Assembly (NCBI GenBank): GCA_013407085.1
Contig: JACCGJ010010759.1
Location: 62,001 to 126,000 of the forward strand
Reading direction: 5' to 3'
Length of the DNA stretch: 64,000 nucleotides
From: Atriophallophorus winterbourni
Lineage: Eukaryota > Platyhelminthes > Trematoda > Plagiorchiida > Microphallidae
Below the pieces are notes generated by a model. It saw only the letters and a program-made list of their open reading frames with translations. It searched no databases and was not told the origin of the DNA. Positions 40,201 to 50,935 of this stretch are shown piece after piece. The position numbers were made by a program, and so were the translations under genes. How positions within the stretch are numbered: the first letter of the stretch is position 1; every line of letters starts with the position of its first letter.

Positions 40201-42692
40201 GTTCAATACGTTCGTAGTTTTTTACTATAATATAATGCATTGTCATTTCTGATTGATTGTCCCTCTCACATCGGTTCAAAGCGTTCGTAGTTTTCCGACT
40301 GAAATATCATGCATTGTCAGCTCTGATTGGTTCAAACATTGTCGATCGGAGATTCGTTCAAAACGTTTGTAGTTTTTCGACTGAAATAATGAGCATTGTC
40401 AACTCTGATTGGTTCAAACATTGCCGATGTAAGATTGGTTCAAAAGGTTTGTTGTTTTTAGACTAGAATGTTAATCATTGTCAGCTCTGTTTGATTCAAA
40501 CATTGTACATCTCAGATTGGTTCACAACATTTGTAGTTTTAAGACTGAGATATTGGGCAATGTCAGCTCTGATTGGTTCAAACATTGTCGATCTCAGATT
40601 GATTCAAAACGTTTGTAGTTTGTGGACTGGAATATAAAGCATTATCAGCTCTGAATGGTTCAAACATTGTCAATCTTAGCTTGGTTCGACAAGTTTGTTG
40701 TTTTTCGACTGAAATATTGAGCATTGTACTTTTTGATTGATTCAAGCATTGCCCCTCTCAGATTGTTTCAAAACGTTCGTAGTTTTTCGACTGAAATGTT
40801 TACCATTGTATGCTGTGATGGGTTCAAAACGTTTAGAGTTGTTGTACTGAAATATCAAGCATTGTCATCTCTGATAGATTTACACATTGTTCCTTTCAAC
40901 TTAGTTTGAAACGTTTGTAGTCTTTCGACTAAAATACTAAGCCTTGTCACCTCTGATTGGTTCAACAATTGACGATCTCAAATTGGTTCAAAATGATTCT
41001 TGTTTTTGGACCGAAATATTAAGCATTTTTAGCTCTGATTGGTTCAAACATTGTCGATCTGAGATTCGTTCAAAACGTTTCTAGCTTTTTGACTGAAATA
41101 TTTAGCATTGTCAGCTCAGATTGGTTCAAAATGTTTGTAGTTTTTGTACTGAGATATTAGGCATCGTCATCTCTGATTGGTTCAGACATTGTCGATCTCA
41201 GATTGGTTTAAAACGTTTGTAGTTTTTCGACTGAAGTATTAAGCATTGTCAGTTCTGATCGGTTCAACCATTGTATACTAAAGATTGGTTTGAAACGTTT
41301 GTAGTTTTTGAACTGACATATTGAGCATTGTCACCTCTGATTGGTTTATACATTGTTCATCTCAGACTGATTCGAAACGTTTGAAGTTTTCGAACTGAAA
41401 TATCAAGCATTGTCAGCTCTGACTGGTTTATTGATTGTCGATTTCAGATTGGTCCAAAACGTTCGTAGTTTTTGTACTGAAATATTAGGCATTGTCATCT
41501 CTGATTGATTCAAACATTTAATCTCTCTTATTGGTTCAAAGCGAGTGTAGTTTTCCGACTAAAATATCATGCATTGTCAGCTTTGATTGGTTTGAACATT
41601 GTCGATTTCAGATTGGTTCAAAACGTTCGTAGTTTTTTACTATAATATAATGCATTGTCATCTCTGATTGATTTAAACATTGTCCCTCTCACATCGGTTC
41701 AAAGCGTTTGTAGTTTTCCGACTGAAATATCATGCATTGTCAGCTCTTATTGGTTCAAACATTGTCGATCGGAGATTCGTTCAAAACTTTTGTAGTTTTT
41801 TGACTGAAATAATGAGCATTGTCAACTCTGATTGGTTCAAACATTGCCGATGTAAGATTGGTTCAAAAGGTTCGTTGTTTTTAGACTAGAATGTTAATCA
41901 TTGTCAGCTCTGTTTGGTTCAAAGATTGTACATCTCAGATTGGTTCACAACATTTGTAGTTTTAAGACTGAGATATTGGGCAATGTCAGCTCTGATTGGT
42001 TCAAACATTGTCGATCTCAGATTGATTCAAAACGTTTGTAGTTTGTGGACTGAAATATAAAGCATTATCAGCTCTGAATGGTTCAAACATTGTCAATCTT
42101 AGCTTGGTTCGACAAGTTTGTTGTTTTTCGACTGAAATATTAAGCATTGTACTTTTTGATTGATACAAGCATTGCCCCTCTCAGATTGTTTCAAAACTTT
42201 CGTAGTTTTTCGACTGAAATGTTTACCATTGTATGCTGTGATGGGTTCAAAACGTTTAGAGTTTTGTACTGAAATATCAAGCATTATCATCTCTGATAGA
42301 TTTACACATTGTTCCTTTCAAATTAGTTTGAAACGTTTGTAGTCTTTCGACTAAAATACTAGGCCCTGTCACCTCTGATTGGTTCAACAATTGACGATCT
42401 CAAATTGGTTCAAAATGTTTCTTGGTTTTGGACCGAAATATTAAGCATTTTTAGCTCTGATTGGTTCAAACATTGTCGATCTGAGATTCCTTCAAAACGT
42501 TTCTAGCTTTTTGACTGAAATATTTAGCATTGTCAGCTCGAGATTGGTTCAAAATGTTTGTAGTTTTTGTACGTGAATATTAGCTCGTCAGCTTCTCTGA
42601 GTGTTCAAGACATTGTCCGATCTCAATGTTCAAAACGTTTTGGAGTTTTTCGACTGAAGTATTAAGCAGTGTCAGCTCGATTAGTTCACAAC
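37017..42692 (+). repeat. Higher-order repeat array: four about 1.42-kb units, paired as 2.84 kb
   Basis: The landmark CATTGTATACTAAAGATTGG occurs at 37017, 38431, 39854 and 41269, and in damaged form at 42693. The spacings are 1414, 1423, 1415 and 1424 bp. Units one and three share a monomer deletion (CTGATTGATTGTCCCTCTC at about 37410 and 40248). Units two and four keep the full monomer (GATTGATTTAAACATTG at about 38829 and 41669). So the array is best seen as two 2.84-kb dimers. The units are nearly identical across 1.4 kb. Each has shortened 56-bp monomers, which is why the period is not a multiple of 82. Confidence 0.9.
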
Positions 42693-43305
42693 CATTGTAA
42701 TCTAAAGATGGTTTGGAACTTTGTAGTTTTTTAACTGACAAGTGAGTATGTCAGCTCTGATGGGTTATACATTGTTCAGCTCAAACGAAGTCGAAACGTG
42801 GGAAGTGTTTCGAACTGAAAGAGGCAAGCATTGTCAATCTGACTGGTTTTATTGATTGTCGATTTCAGATGGTCCAAACGTTCGTAGTGTTTGTACTGAA
42901 CTATTAAGGCCCATGAGTCATCTCTGATTGATTCAAACATTGATTCTCTCACTTGGTTTCGAAGCGAGTGTTAGTTTTCCGCTAAATATCATGCATTGTC
43001 AGCTCTGATGGTTTAAAAAAACATTGTCGATTTCAGATGGTTCCGAAACGTTCGTAGTTTGTTACTATTAATATAATGCACTGTCAACGCTGATTATGAT
43101 TTAAACATTGGTCCCTCTCACATCGGTTCAAAGAGTTTGTAGTTTTCCGCTAAATAGCATGCATTGTAAGCTCTGATTGGTGCAACATTGTCGAATCGGA
43201 GATTCGTTCAAAACGTGTTGTAGTTTGTTTTCGACTGAAAAAAAAATGACATTGTCAACTCTGATTTGGTTTTAAACATTGCCCGATGTAAGATTGGTTT
43301 CAAAG
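42535..43305. other. Indel-riddled satellite patch (likely poor consensus)
   Basis: Relative to the preceding 1.42-kb units, this stretch has a single-base insertion or deletion every 10-30 bases (for example CAGCTCGAGATTGG for CAGCTCAGATTGG, and GCCCGATG for GCCGATG). Monomers before and after are clean. Indels without matching substitutions point to uncorrected long-read error, not to old monomers. Confidence 0.7.
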
Positions 43306-46300
43306 GTTTGTTGTTTTTAGACTAGAATGTTAAGCATTGTCAGCTCTGATTGGTTCAAACATTGTACATCTCAGATTGGTTCAAAACATCTATAGATTTT
43401 AGACTAAGATATTAGGCATTGTCAGCTCTTATTGGTTCAAACATTGTCGATCTCAGATTGATTCAAAACGTTTGTAGTTTGTGAACTGAACTATGAAGCA
43501 TTATCAGCTCTGAATGGTTTAAACATTGTCGATCTCAGGTTAGTTCGAAACGTTTGTTGTTTTTCGACTGAAATATTGAGCATTGTCATCTTTGATTGAT
43601 TCAAGCATTGCCCCTCCCAGATTGGTTCAAAACTTTCGTAGTTTTTCGACTGAAATATTAAGCATTGTCAGCTTTGATGGGTTCACAACGTTTGGAGTTT
43701 CTGTACCTTAATATCAAGCATTGTCATTTCTGATGGACTCACACATTGTTCCTTTCAAATTAGTTCAAAACTTTTTCAGTCTCTCGACTAAAATACTAAG
43801 CATTGTCACCTCTCATTGGTCCAAACATTGCCCATCTGAGATTAGTTCAAACCGTTTGAAGTTTTTTGACGGAAATATTGAGCATTGTCATCTCTGATTG
43901 ATTCAAACAATGTCTAACTCAGATTCGTTCGAAACGTTCGTACTTTTTGAACTTATATATTAAAACTTGTCAGGTCGGATTGGTTAAAACATTGTCGATC
44001 TCAAATTGGTTCAAACCGTTTGTAGTTTCGAATTAAAATATTGAGCATTGTCAGCTCTGATTGGTTCACACATTGTCGATCGTAGATTATTTTGAAACAT
44101 TTGTAGTTTTTGGACTGAAATATTGTGCATTGTTAGCTCTGATTGGTTCAAACATTGTAGATCTCAGATCAGTTCAAAACGTTTGTAGTTTTTCGAATGA
44201 ATTATTAAGCATTGTCAGCTCTGATAGGTTTAAACATTCTCGATTCCAGGTCGCTTCAAAACGTTTGTAGTTTTTGAACTGAAATAATGAGCACTGTCAG
44301 ATCTGATTGGTTCAAACATTGTCGATCTGTGATTACTTCGAACCGTTTGTAGTTTTTCGACGGAAATATTAAGCATTGTCATCTCTGATTGCTCCAAACA
44401 GTGTCTCTCTCAGATTCGTTCGAAACGTTAGTTGTTTTTTGACTCACATATTGAGCAATGTCAGCTCTGATTGGTTTAAACATTGTCTTTCTCAAATTGC
44501 TTCAAAACGTTCGTAGTTTTTGTAGTGATATTTTTAACATTGTCGGCTCCGATCGGTTCAAAATTTTGTCGACCCTAATATTGTTTAAAACATTTGTAGT
44601 TTTTAGAGTGAAATATTAGGCATTGTCAGCTCTGATTGGTGAAAACATTGTCGATTCAGATTGGTTCAAACGTTTAAAATTTTCGGACTGAAATATCAAG
44701 CATTGTCAACTCTGATTGGTTAATTCATTCGTGATATCACATTGATTCAAAACGTTTGTTGTTTTTCGACTGAAGTATTAAGCATTGTCAGCTCTGATTA
44801 GTTCAACCATTGTATACTAAAGATTGGTTTGAAACGTTTGTAGTCTTTGAACTGACATATTGAGCATTGTCAGCTCTTATTGGTTCAAACATTGTTCATC
44901 TCAGATTGATTCGAAACGTTGGACGTTTTTGAACTGAAATATCAAGCATTGTCAGTTCTGATTGGTTTGAACATTGTCGATTTCAGATTGGTTCAAAACG
45001 TTCGTAGTTTTTGTACTGAAATTTTAGGCAATGTCATCTCTGATTGATTCAAACATTGTCCCTCTCACATTGGTTCAAAGCGTTTGTAGTTTGTGGACTG
45101 AAATATAAAGCATTATCAGCTCTGAATGGTTTAAACATTGTCGATCTCAGGTTGGTTCGAAACGTTCGTTGTTTTTGACTGAAATATTGAACATTGTCAA
45201 CTCTGATTGGTTCAAAGATTGCCAATCTAAGATTGGTTCAAAAGGTGTGTTGTTTCTAGACTAAAATGTTAGGCATTGTCAGCTCTGATTGGTTCAAACA
45301 TTGTACATCTCGGATTGGTTCACAACATCTATGGTTTCTAGACTGAGATATTAGGCATTGTCAGCTCTGATTGGTTCAAACATTGTCGATCTCAGATTGA
45401 TTCAAAACGTTTGTAGTTTGTGGACTGAAATATAAAGCATTATCAGCTCTGAATGGTTTAAACATTGTCGATCTCAGGTTGGTTCGAAACGTTTGTTGTT
45501 TTTCGACTGAAATATTGAGCATTGTCATCTTTGATTGATTCAAGCATTGCTTCTCCCAGATTGGTTCAAAACTTTCGTAGTTTTTCGACTGAAATATTAG
45601 GCATTGTCAGCTCTGATGGGTTCACAACGTTTAGAGTTTTTGTACTTAAATATCGAGCATTGTCATCTCTGATAGACTCACACATTGTTCCTTCCAAATT
45701 AGTTTAAAACTTTTGGAGTCTCTCGACTAAAATACTAAGCATTGTCACCTCTGATTGGTTCAAACATTGCCGATCTCAAATTGGTTGAAAAATGTTGCTT
45801 GTTTTTTGACTGAAATATTAAGTATTTTTAGCTCTGATTGGCTCAAACATTGTTAATCTCAGAACAGTTCAGAACTTTTGTAGATTTTTGACTAAAATAT
45901 TAGGAATTGTCAGCTCTGATTGGTTCAAACATTGTCGATCTGAGATTCGTTCAAAAAGTTTCTAGTTTTTTGACTGAAATATTAAGCACTGTCAGCTCAG
46001 ATTGGTTTAAAATGTTTGTAGTTTTTGTACTGAAATATTAGGCATCGTCATCTCTGATTGGTTCAGACATTGTCGATCTCAGATTGGTTCAAAACGTTTG
46101 TAGTTTCAAGACTAAAATATTAGGCATTGTCCGCTCTGATTGGTTCAAACATTGTAGATCTCAGATTGGTTCACAACATTTGTAGTTTTTAGAATGAAAT
46201 ATTAAGCATTGTCAGCTCTGATTGGTACGAACATTGTCAATCTCAGATTGATTCAAAACGTTTGTAGTTTCTGGACTGAAAAATGAAGCATTGTCAGCTC

Positions 46301-49300
46301 TGATTGGTATAAACATTGTCGATGTCAGATTGGTTTGAAACGTTCATAGTTTTCAGACTGTTATATTGAGCAATGTCAGCTCTGATTGATTCACACATTG
46401 TCGATTTTAGATTGGTTTGAAACGTTTGTTATTAGTAGACTGAAATATCAATCATTGTCAAATCTGATCGTTTCAAAATTTGTCGATCTCAGATTATTTT
46501 GAAACATTTGTAGTTTTTGGACTGAAATGTAGAGCAATGTTAGCTCTGATTGGTTCAAACATTGTAGATTTTAGATCGGTTCAAAACGTTTGTAGTTTTT
46601 TGACTGAAATATTAAGCATTGTCAGCTCTGATAGGTTTAAACATTCTCGATCCAGGTCGCTTCAAAACTTCTGTAGTTTTTGGACTGAAATAATGTGCAC
46701 TGTCAGCTCTGATAGGTTAAAACATTCTCGATCCCAGGACGCTTCAAACCTTTTCTAGTTTTTGGACTGAAATAATAAGCATTGACAGCTCTGATTGGTT
46801 CAAGCATTGTTCATCTGAGATAAGTTCGAACCGTTTGTGATTTTTTGACGGAAATATTAAGCATTGTCAGATCAGATTGGTTGAAAATATTTGTAGTTTT
46901 TTCTACTGAAATATGAGGCATTGTCATCTCTGATTGATTCCAACAATTTCGCTATCAAATTCGTTCGAAACGTTTGTAGTTTTTCGACTGAAATATGAAG
47001 CGATGTCAGCTTTTATTTGTTCAAACATTGTCTTCCTCAAATTGGTTCAAAACTTTTTTAGTTTTTACACTGATATTTCAAACATTGCTGGTTCCGATCG
47101 GTTCAAACTTGTTGTCGACCCTAAAATTGTTTAAAACATTTGTAGTTTTTAAAGTGAAATATTAGGCATTGTCAGCTCTGATTGGTTAAAACATTGTCGA
47201 TTCAGATTGGTTTAAGACGTTTGAAATTTTCGGACTGAAATATTCAGCATTGTCAGCTCTGATTGGTTCAAACATTGTTAATCTCAGATTGATTTAAAAC
47301 GTTTGTAGTTTTTAGAATGATATTTTAAGCATTGTCAGCACTGATTGGTTCAAACATTCTCCATCTCAGATTGGTTCAAAACGTCTGTTGTTCTTGCAGT
47401 GAAATGTTGAGCGGTGTCAGCTCTTATTGGTCCAATCATTGTACATCTCAGATTAGTTCGAAACGTTTGTAGTTTTTGGACTGAAATATTGAGCATTGCC
47501 AGCTCTGATTATTTCAAACATTGTTGATTTCAGATAGATTCGAAACGTTTGTAGTTTTTGGAATGAAATATGGAGCATTGTGAGCTCTGATTGGTTTACA
47601 CATTGTCGATCCCAGATCGGTTCGAAATATTGTATTTTTCCGACTGCAATATTCAGCATTGTCAGCTCTGATTGGTTCAAACATTGTCAATCTCAGAGTG
47701 ATTCAAAACTTTTGTAGTGTTTGGACTGATATTTTAGGCATTGTCAGTTCCGATTGGTTGAAACATTTTGTCGATTCTAGTTTTGTACAATTTGCTTGTA
47801 GTTTTCAAATTGAAATATTAAGCATTGTCAGCTCTGATTGATTCAAACATTGTCCCTCTCAGATTGGTTCGACACGTTTGTAGTTTTTCGACTGCAATAT
47901 TCAGCATTGTCAGCTTTGATTGGTCTAAACATTGTCAATCTCAGATTGATCCAAAATGTTTGTAGTTTTTGGACTGATATTTTAGGCATTGTCAGCTCCG
48001 ATTGATTCAAACATCTTGTCGATTCCAGATTTGTACAATTCGTTTGTAGTTTTAAAATTGAAATATTAAGCGTTGTCAGCTCTGATTGGTTCAAACATTC
48101 TCGATCTCAGATTGCTTCAAAACGTCTGTTGTTTTTTGCACTGGAATGTTAAGCGGTGTCAGCTCTGATTGGTTTCAACATTGTAGATCTCAGATTGGCA
48201 TTGAACGTTCCTAGTTTTCGGGCTAAAAAATCAAGCTCTTTTAGCTCTGATTGGTTCAAACATTGTCGATCTCAGATAAGTTTGAAACGTTTGTAGTTTT
48301 TGGACTGAAATATTAAGCATTATCAGCTCTGATTGGTTCAAACATTGGCGATTTCAGATTGGTTCAAAACTTTTGTAGTTTTTAGATTGAATTAATAAGC
48401 ATTGTCAGCTTTTATTCGTTTAATCATTGTTCATCTCATATTAGTTCAAAAGCTTTGTTGTTCCGTGAACTGAAATATTCAGGATTTTCAGCCCTGTTTG
48501 GTGTAAACAATGTCGATCTCAGTTTAGTTGAAAACGATTGTAGTTCTGGGACCGAAATATCAGGCAGCTCTGATTGGTTCGAACTGTGTCGATCTCAGAT
48601 TGGTTCAAAACGTTTGTAGTTTGTGAACTGAAATATCAAGCATTGTCATCTCTGATTGATTCGAACAATGTCTCTCTCAGATTGGTTCGAAACGTTTGTA
48701 GTTTTTTGACTAAAATATTAAGCATTGTCAGCTCTGATTTGGGTTAAACATTGTCGATCTCAGATTGGTTCAAATCGTTTGTAGTTTTTAGGATGATATT
48801 TTATGCATTGCCAGCTCCAATTAGTTCAAACATTTTGTCGACTTTAGAATGGTTTGAAAGTTTGTAGTTTTGGAATTGAAATACTAAGCATTTTCGCTTT
48901 GATTGGTTTATACATTCTCGATCTCAGATTGGTTCAAAACGTTTGTTGTTTTCGCACTCAAATATTAAGCATTGTCAGTTCTGGTTTGTTCGAACATTGT
49001 CCTCCTTAGATTGGTTCAAACCCTCTGTTGTTTTTAGACTGAAATGTTGAGCATTGTCAGCTCTGATTAGTTCAAACATTGTTGATCTCAGATTGATCCG
49101 AAACATTTGTAGTTTTTGGAATGAAATATGGAGCATTGTGAGCTGTGATTGGTTTACACATTGTCAATCCAGGACGGGTCGAACCGTTTTTATTTTTCCG
49201 ACTGAGATATTAAGCATTGTCATCTCTGATTGATTCAAACATTGTCCCTCTCAGATTGATTCAAAACGTTTGTAGTTTTTTGACTGAAATATTGAGCATT

Positions 49301-50024
49301 GTCAACTCTGATTTATTCGATATGTTTGTCGTTTTCATACTGAAATATTGAGCATTGACATATCTGATTGGTTCAAACATTGTTGATCTCAGATTGATTC
49401 GAAACGTTTGTAGTTTTTGGAATGAAATATGGAGCATTGTGAGCTCTGATTGGTTTACACATTGTCGATCCCAGATCGGTTCGAAACGTTTGTAGTTTTT
49501 CGACTGCAATATTCAGCATTGTCAGCTCTAATTGGTTCAAACATTGTCAATCTCAGATTGATTCATAACGTTTGTAGTTTTTGGACTGAAATTTAAAGCA
49601 TGGACAGCTCCGATTGGTTCAGAGATTTTTTCGATATTAGATTGGATCAAACCGTTTGTGGTTTTAAAAGTGAAATATTAAGCATTGTCAGCTCTGATTA
49701 GCTCAAACATTTTCCATCTCAGATTGGTTAAAAACGTCTGTTGTTTTTGCACGGAAATGGTAAGCGGTGTCAGCTCTTATTGGTTCAAACATTGTACATC
49801 TCAGATTGGTTTGAAACGTTTGTAGTTTTTTGACTGAAATATTGAGCATTGTCAGCTCTGATTGATTCAACATGTTTGTCGTATTTATACTGAGATATTG
49901 GGCATTGTCATCTCTGATTGATTCAAACATTGTCCTTCTCAGATTGGTTCGACACGTTTGTAGTTTTTCGACTGCAATATTCAGCATTGTCAGCTCTGAT
50001 CGGTTTAAACATTGTCAATCTCAG

Positions 50025-50585
50025 TGTAGCGACCAAATCGTCACCCGAGGATAGTTTCTTTCACGGAAACAAGCTGCCTGCTACGAGCCACGAGAATCTT
50101 CTACCGGGAGTGACGAGCGTTTACGAATCAATCCCAAATCAGAACAATACGTCAAATAACGCTGTACTATATTGACAAAGACGATTAAAAAGCAAAATAT
50201 AACAAACCTCAACGGTAATCGAATACAGGTTTCAATGCAAACCCAAAGCGTCCAATAAACGGAAGTCCAACAACTCAGTTGAGAGCACAAAAAATTACCG
50301 TTTTGCAATAACGGTAAACACGGGTAACGGACAAATCGAAATGTGCGGAAGCCGAAGTGCAGTTAAACAAAGGAAAATGTTCGGGAAAGAAAACGCTCAC
50401 AGATTTAACATTTAGTTTAAATGTTATTTTCAATATGAAGAACAAACAAAAAATATCACTGGAAAATTATGACACAAAAAACTTGATAAGAAACACGGGT
50501 GTAGGGTGGGAACAAATGTCTTCAGTTCGTTTGATCTTGCTGGACCGAAAGAGGAATTTTCTAGACATCGACGCGGATTCATACA
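50025..50585 (-). repeat. BEL/Pao LTR 1 (3' LTR of unit 1), 561 bp
   Basis: Starts TGTAGCGACC immediately after satellite and ends TTCATACA. It is close to LTR 2, with roughly a dozen differences by eye. It contains two perfect inverted repeats: AACATTTA-GTT-TAAATGTT (50407-50425) and TTACCGTT-7 nt-AACGGTAA (50295-50317). No AATAAA is visible in element sense. Confidence 0.88.
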
Positions 50586-50935
50586 CCGCCCACCAAAATT
50601 CCTCAAAATCTGAAAAGCAAGTAGAGACACAAACAATGAACTGCGGGGCTCTCCTCTACCTGGCTACCCGACCCGTGTACCTGCGCAACCCATGACAGCG
50701 ACTCGACGATCAAATGTTTGGTGGTATCTCTGGAGTTGGCAGACCCGAAGACCCGCCTCCCACCTAAAAGATTTGCCTTCAGTGTAATCAACGTTCGTCT
50801 TCGCATGCAACCGGCAGACTGAATGCTTGGTGGTATTTCTGGGGTCAGCAGATCCGAAGACCCGCCTCCCACCTTAAGCACCAGCCTCCGGGCCCGACAC
50901 CCCAGGTACACCCTATTCCCCACCCTACCGCTACA
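50586..50935 (-). other. 3' untranslated region of BEL unit 1 with duplicated purine tracts
   Basis: Non-coding stretch between the integrase stop and the LTR. In element sense it carries two copies of a 51-bp segment (50823-50873 and 50714-50764, 109 bp apart). Each copy starts with GGTGGGAGGCGGGTCTTCGG. A related purine-rich stretch, TTTTGGTGGGCGG, abuts the LTR at 50586-50598 and is the likely polypurine tract priming plus-strand DNA synthesis. Confidence 0.65.

Larger units (their letters stand above)
35201..50024 (+). repeat. Satellite block 3 (higher-order-repeat rich)
   Basis: Continuous plus-orientation array ending exactly at the first BEL LTR. Units with TTTTTCGACTGAAATATT and CATTGTCCCTCTCA become common, unlike block 2 where TTTTTGGACTG dominates. 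It holds the strongest higher-order structure of the window (36.2-42.7 kb). The last monomer breaks off after CATTGTCAATCTCAG at 50024, mid-unit. No gene is supported. Confidence 0.9.

Noticed and set aside
1..50024. CRISPR-like array of regularly spaced repeats
   Set aside because: The repeats are continuous, with no unique spacers, monomers differ by many substitutions, and the window is animal DNA.
1..50024. Hammerhead ribozyme in the satellite, as known in some animal satellites
   Set aside because: CTGAT and GAAA occur in each monomer, but the core CTGATGA is seen only as a rare variant (for example about 4113), and I cannot draw the three stems around a cleavage site.
22491..50054. Further 60-100 codon frames in satellite blocks 2 and 3, both strands
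   Set aside because: Same reason. The identical 69-codon frames at 37420, 38842, 40257 and 41680 only reflect the higher-order repeat.
50603..50923. 106-codon minus-strand frame in the BEL 3' UTR, also present at 56794-57114
   Set aside because: It starts from GTG, not ATG, overlaps the duplicated purine segment and shows no domain. Its presence in both units follows from their overall similarity.
50586..50935. An env gene in the BEL element
   Set aside because: Only about 350 bp lie between integrase and LTR, with no signal peptide or membrane segment.
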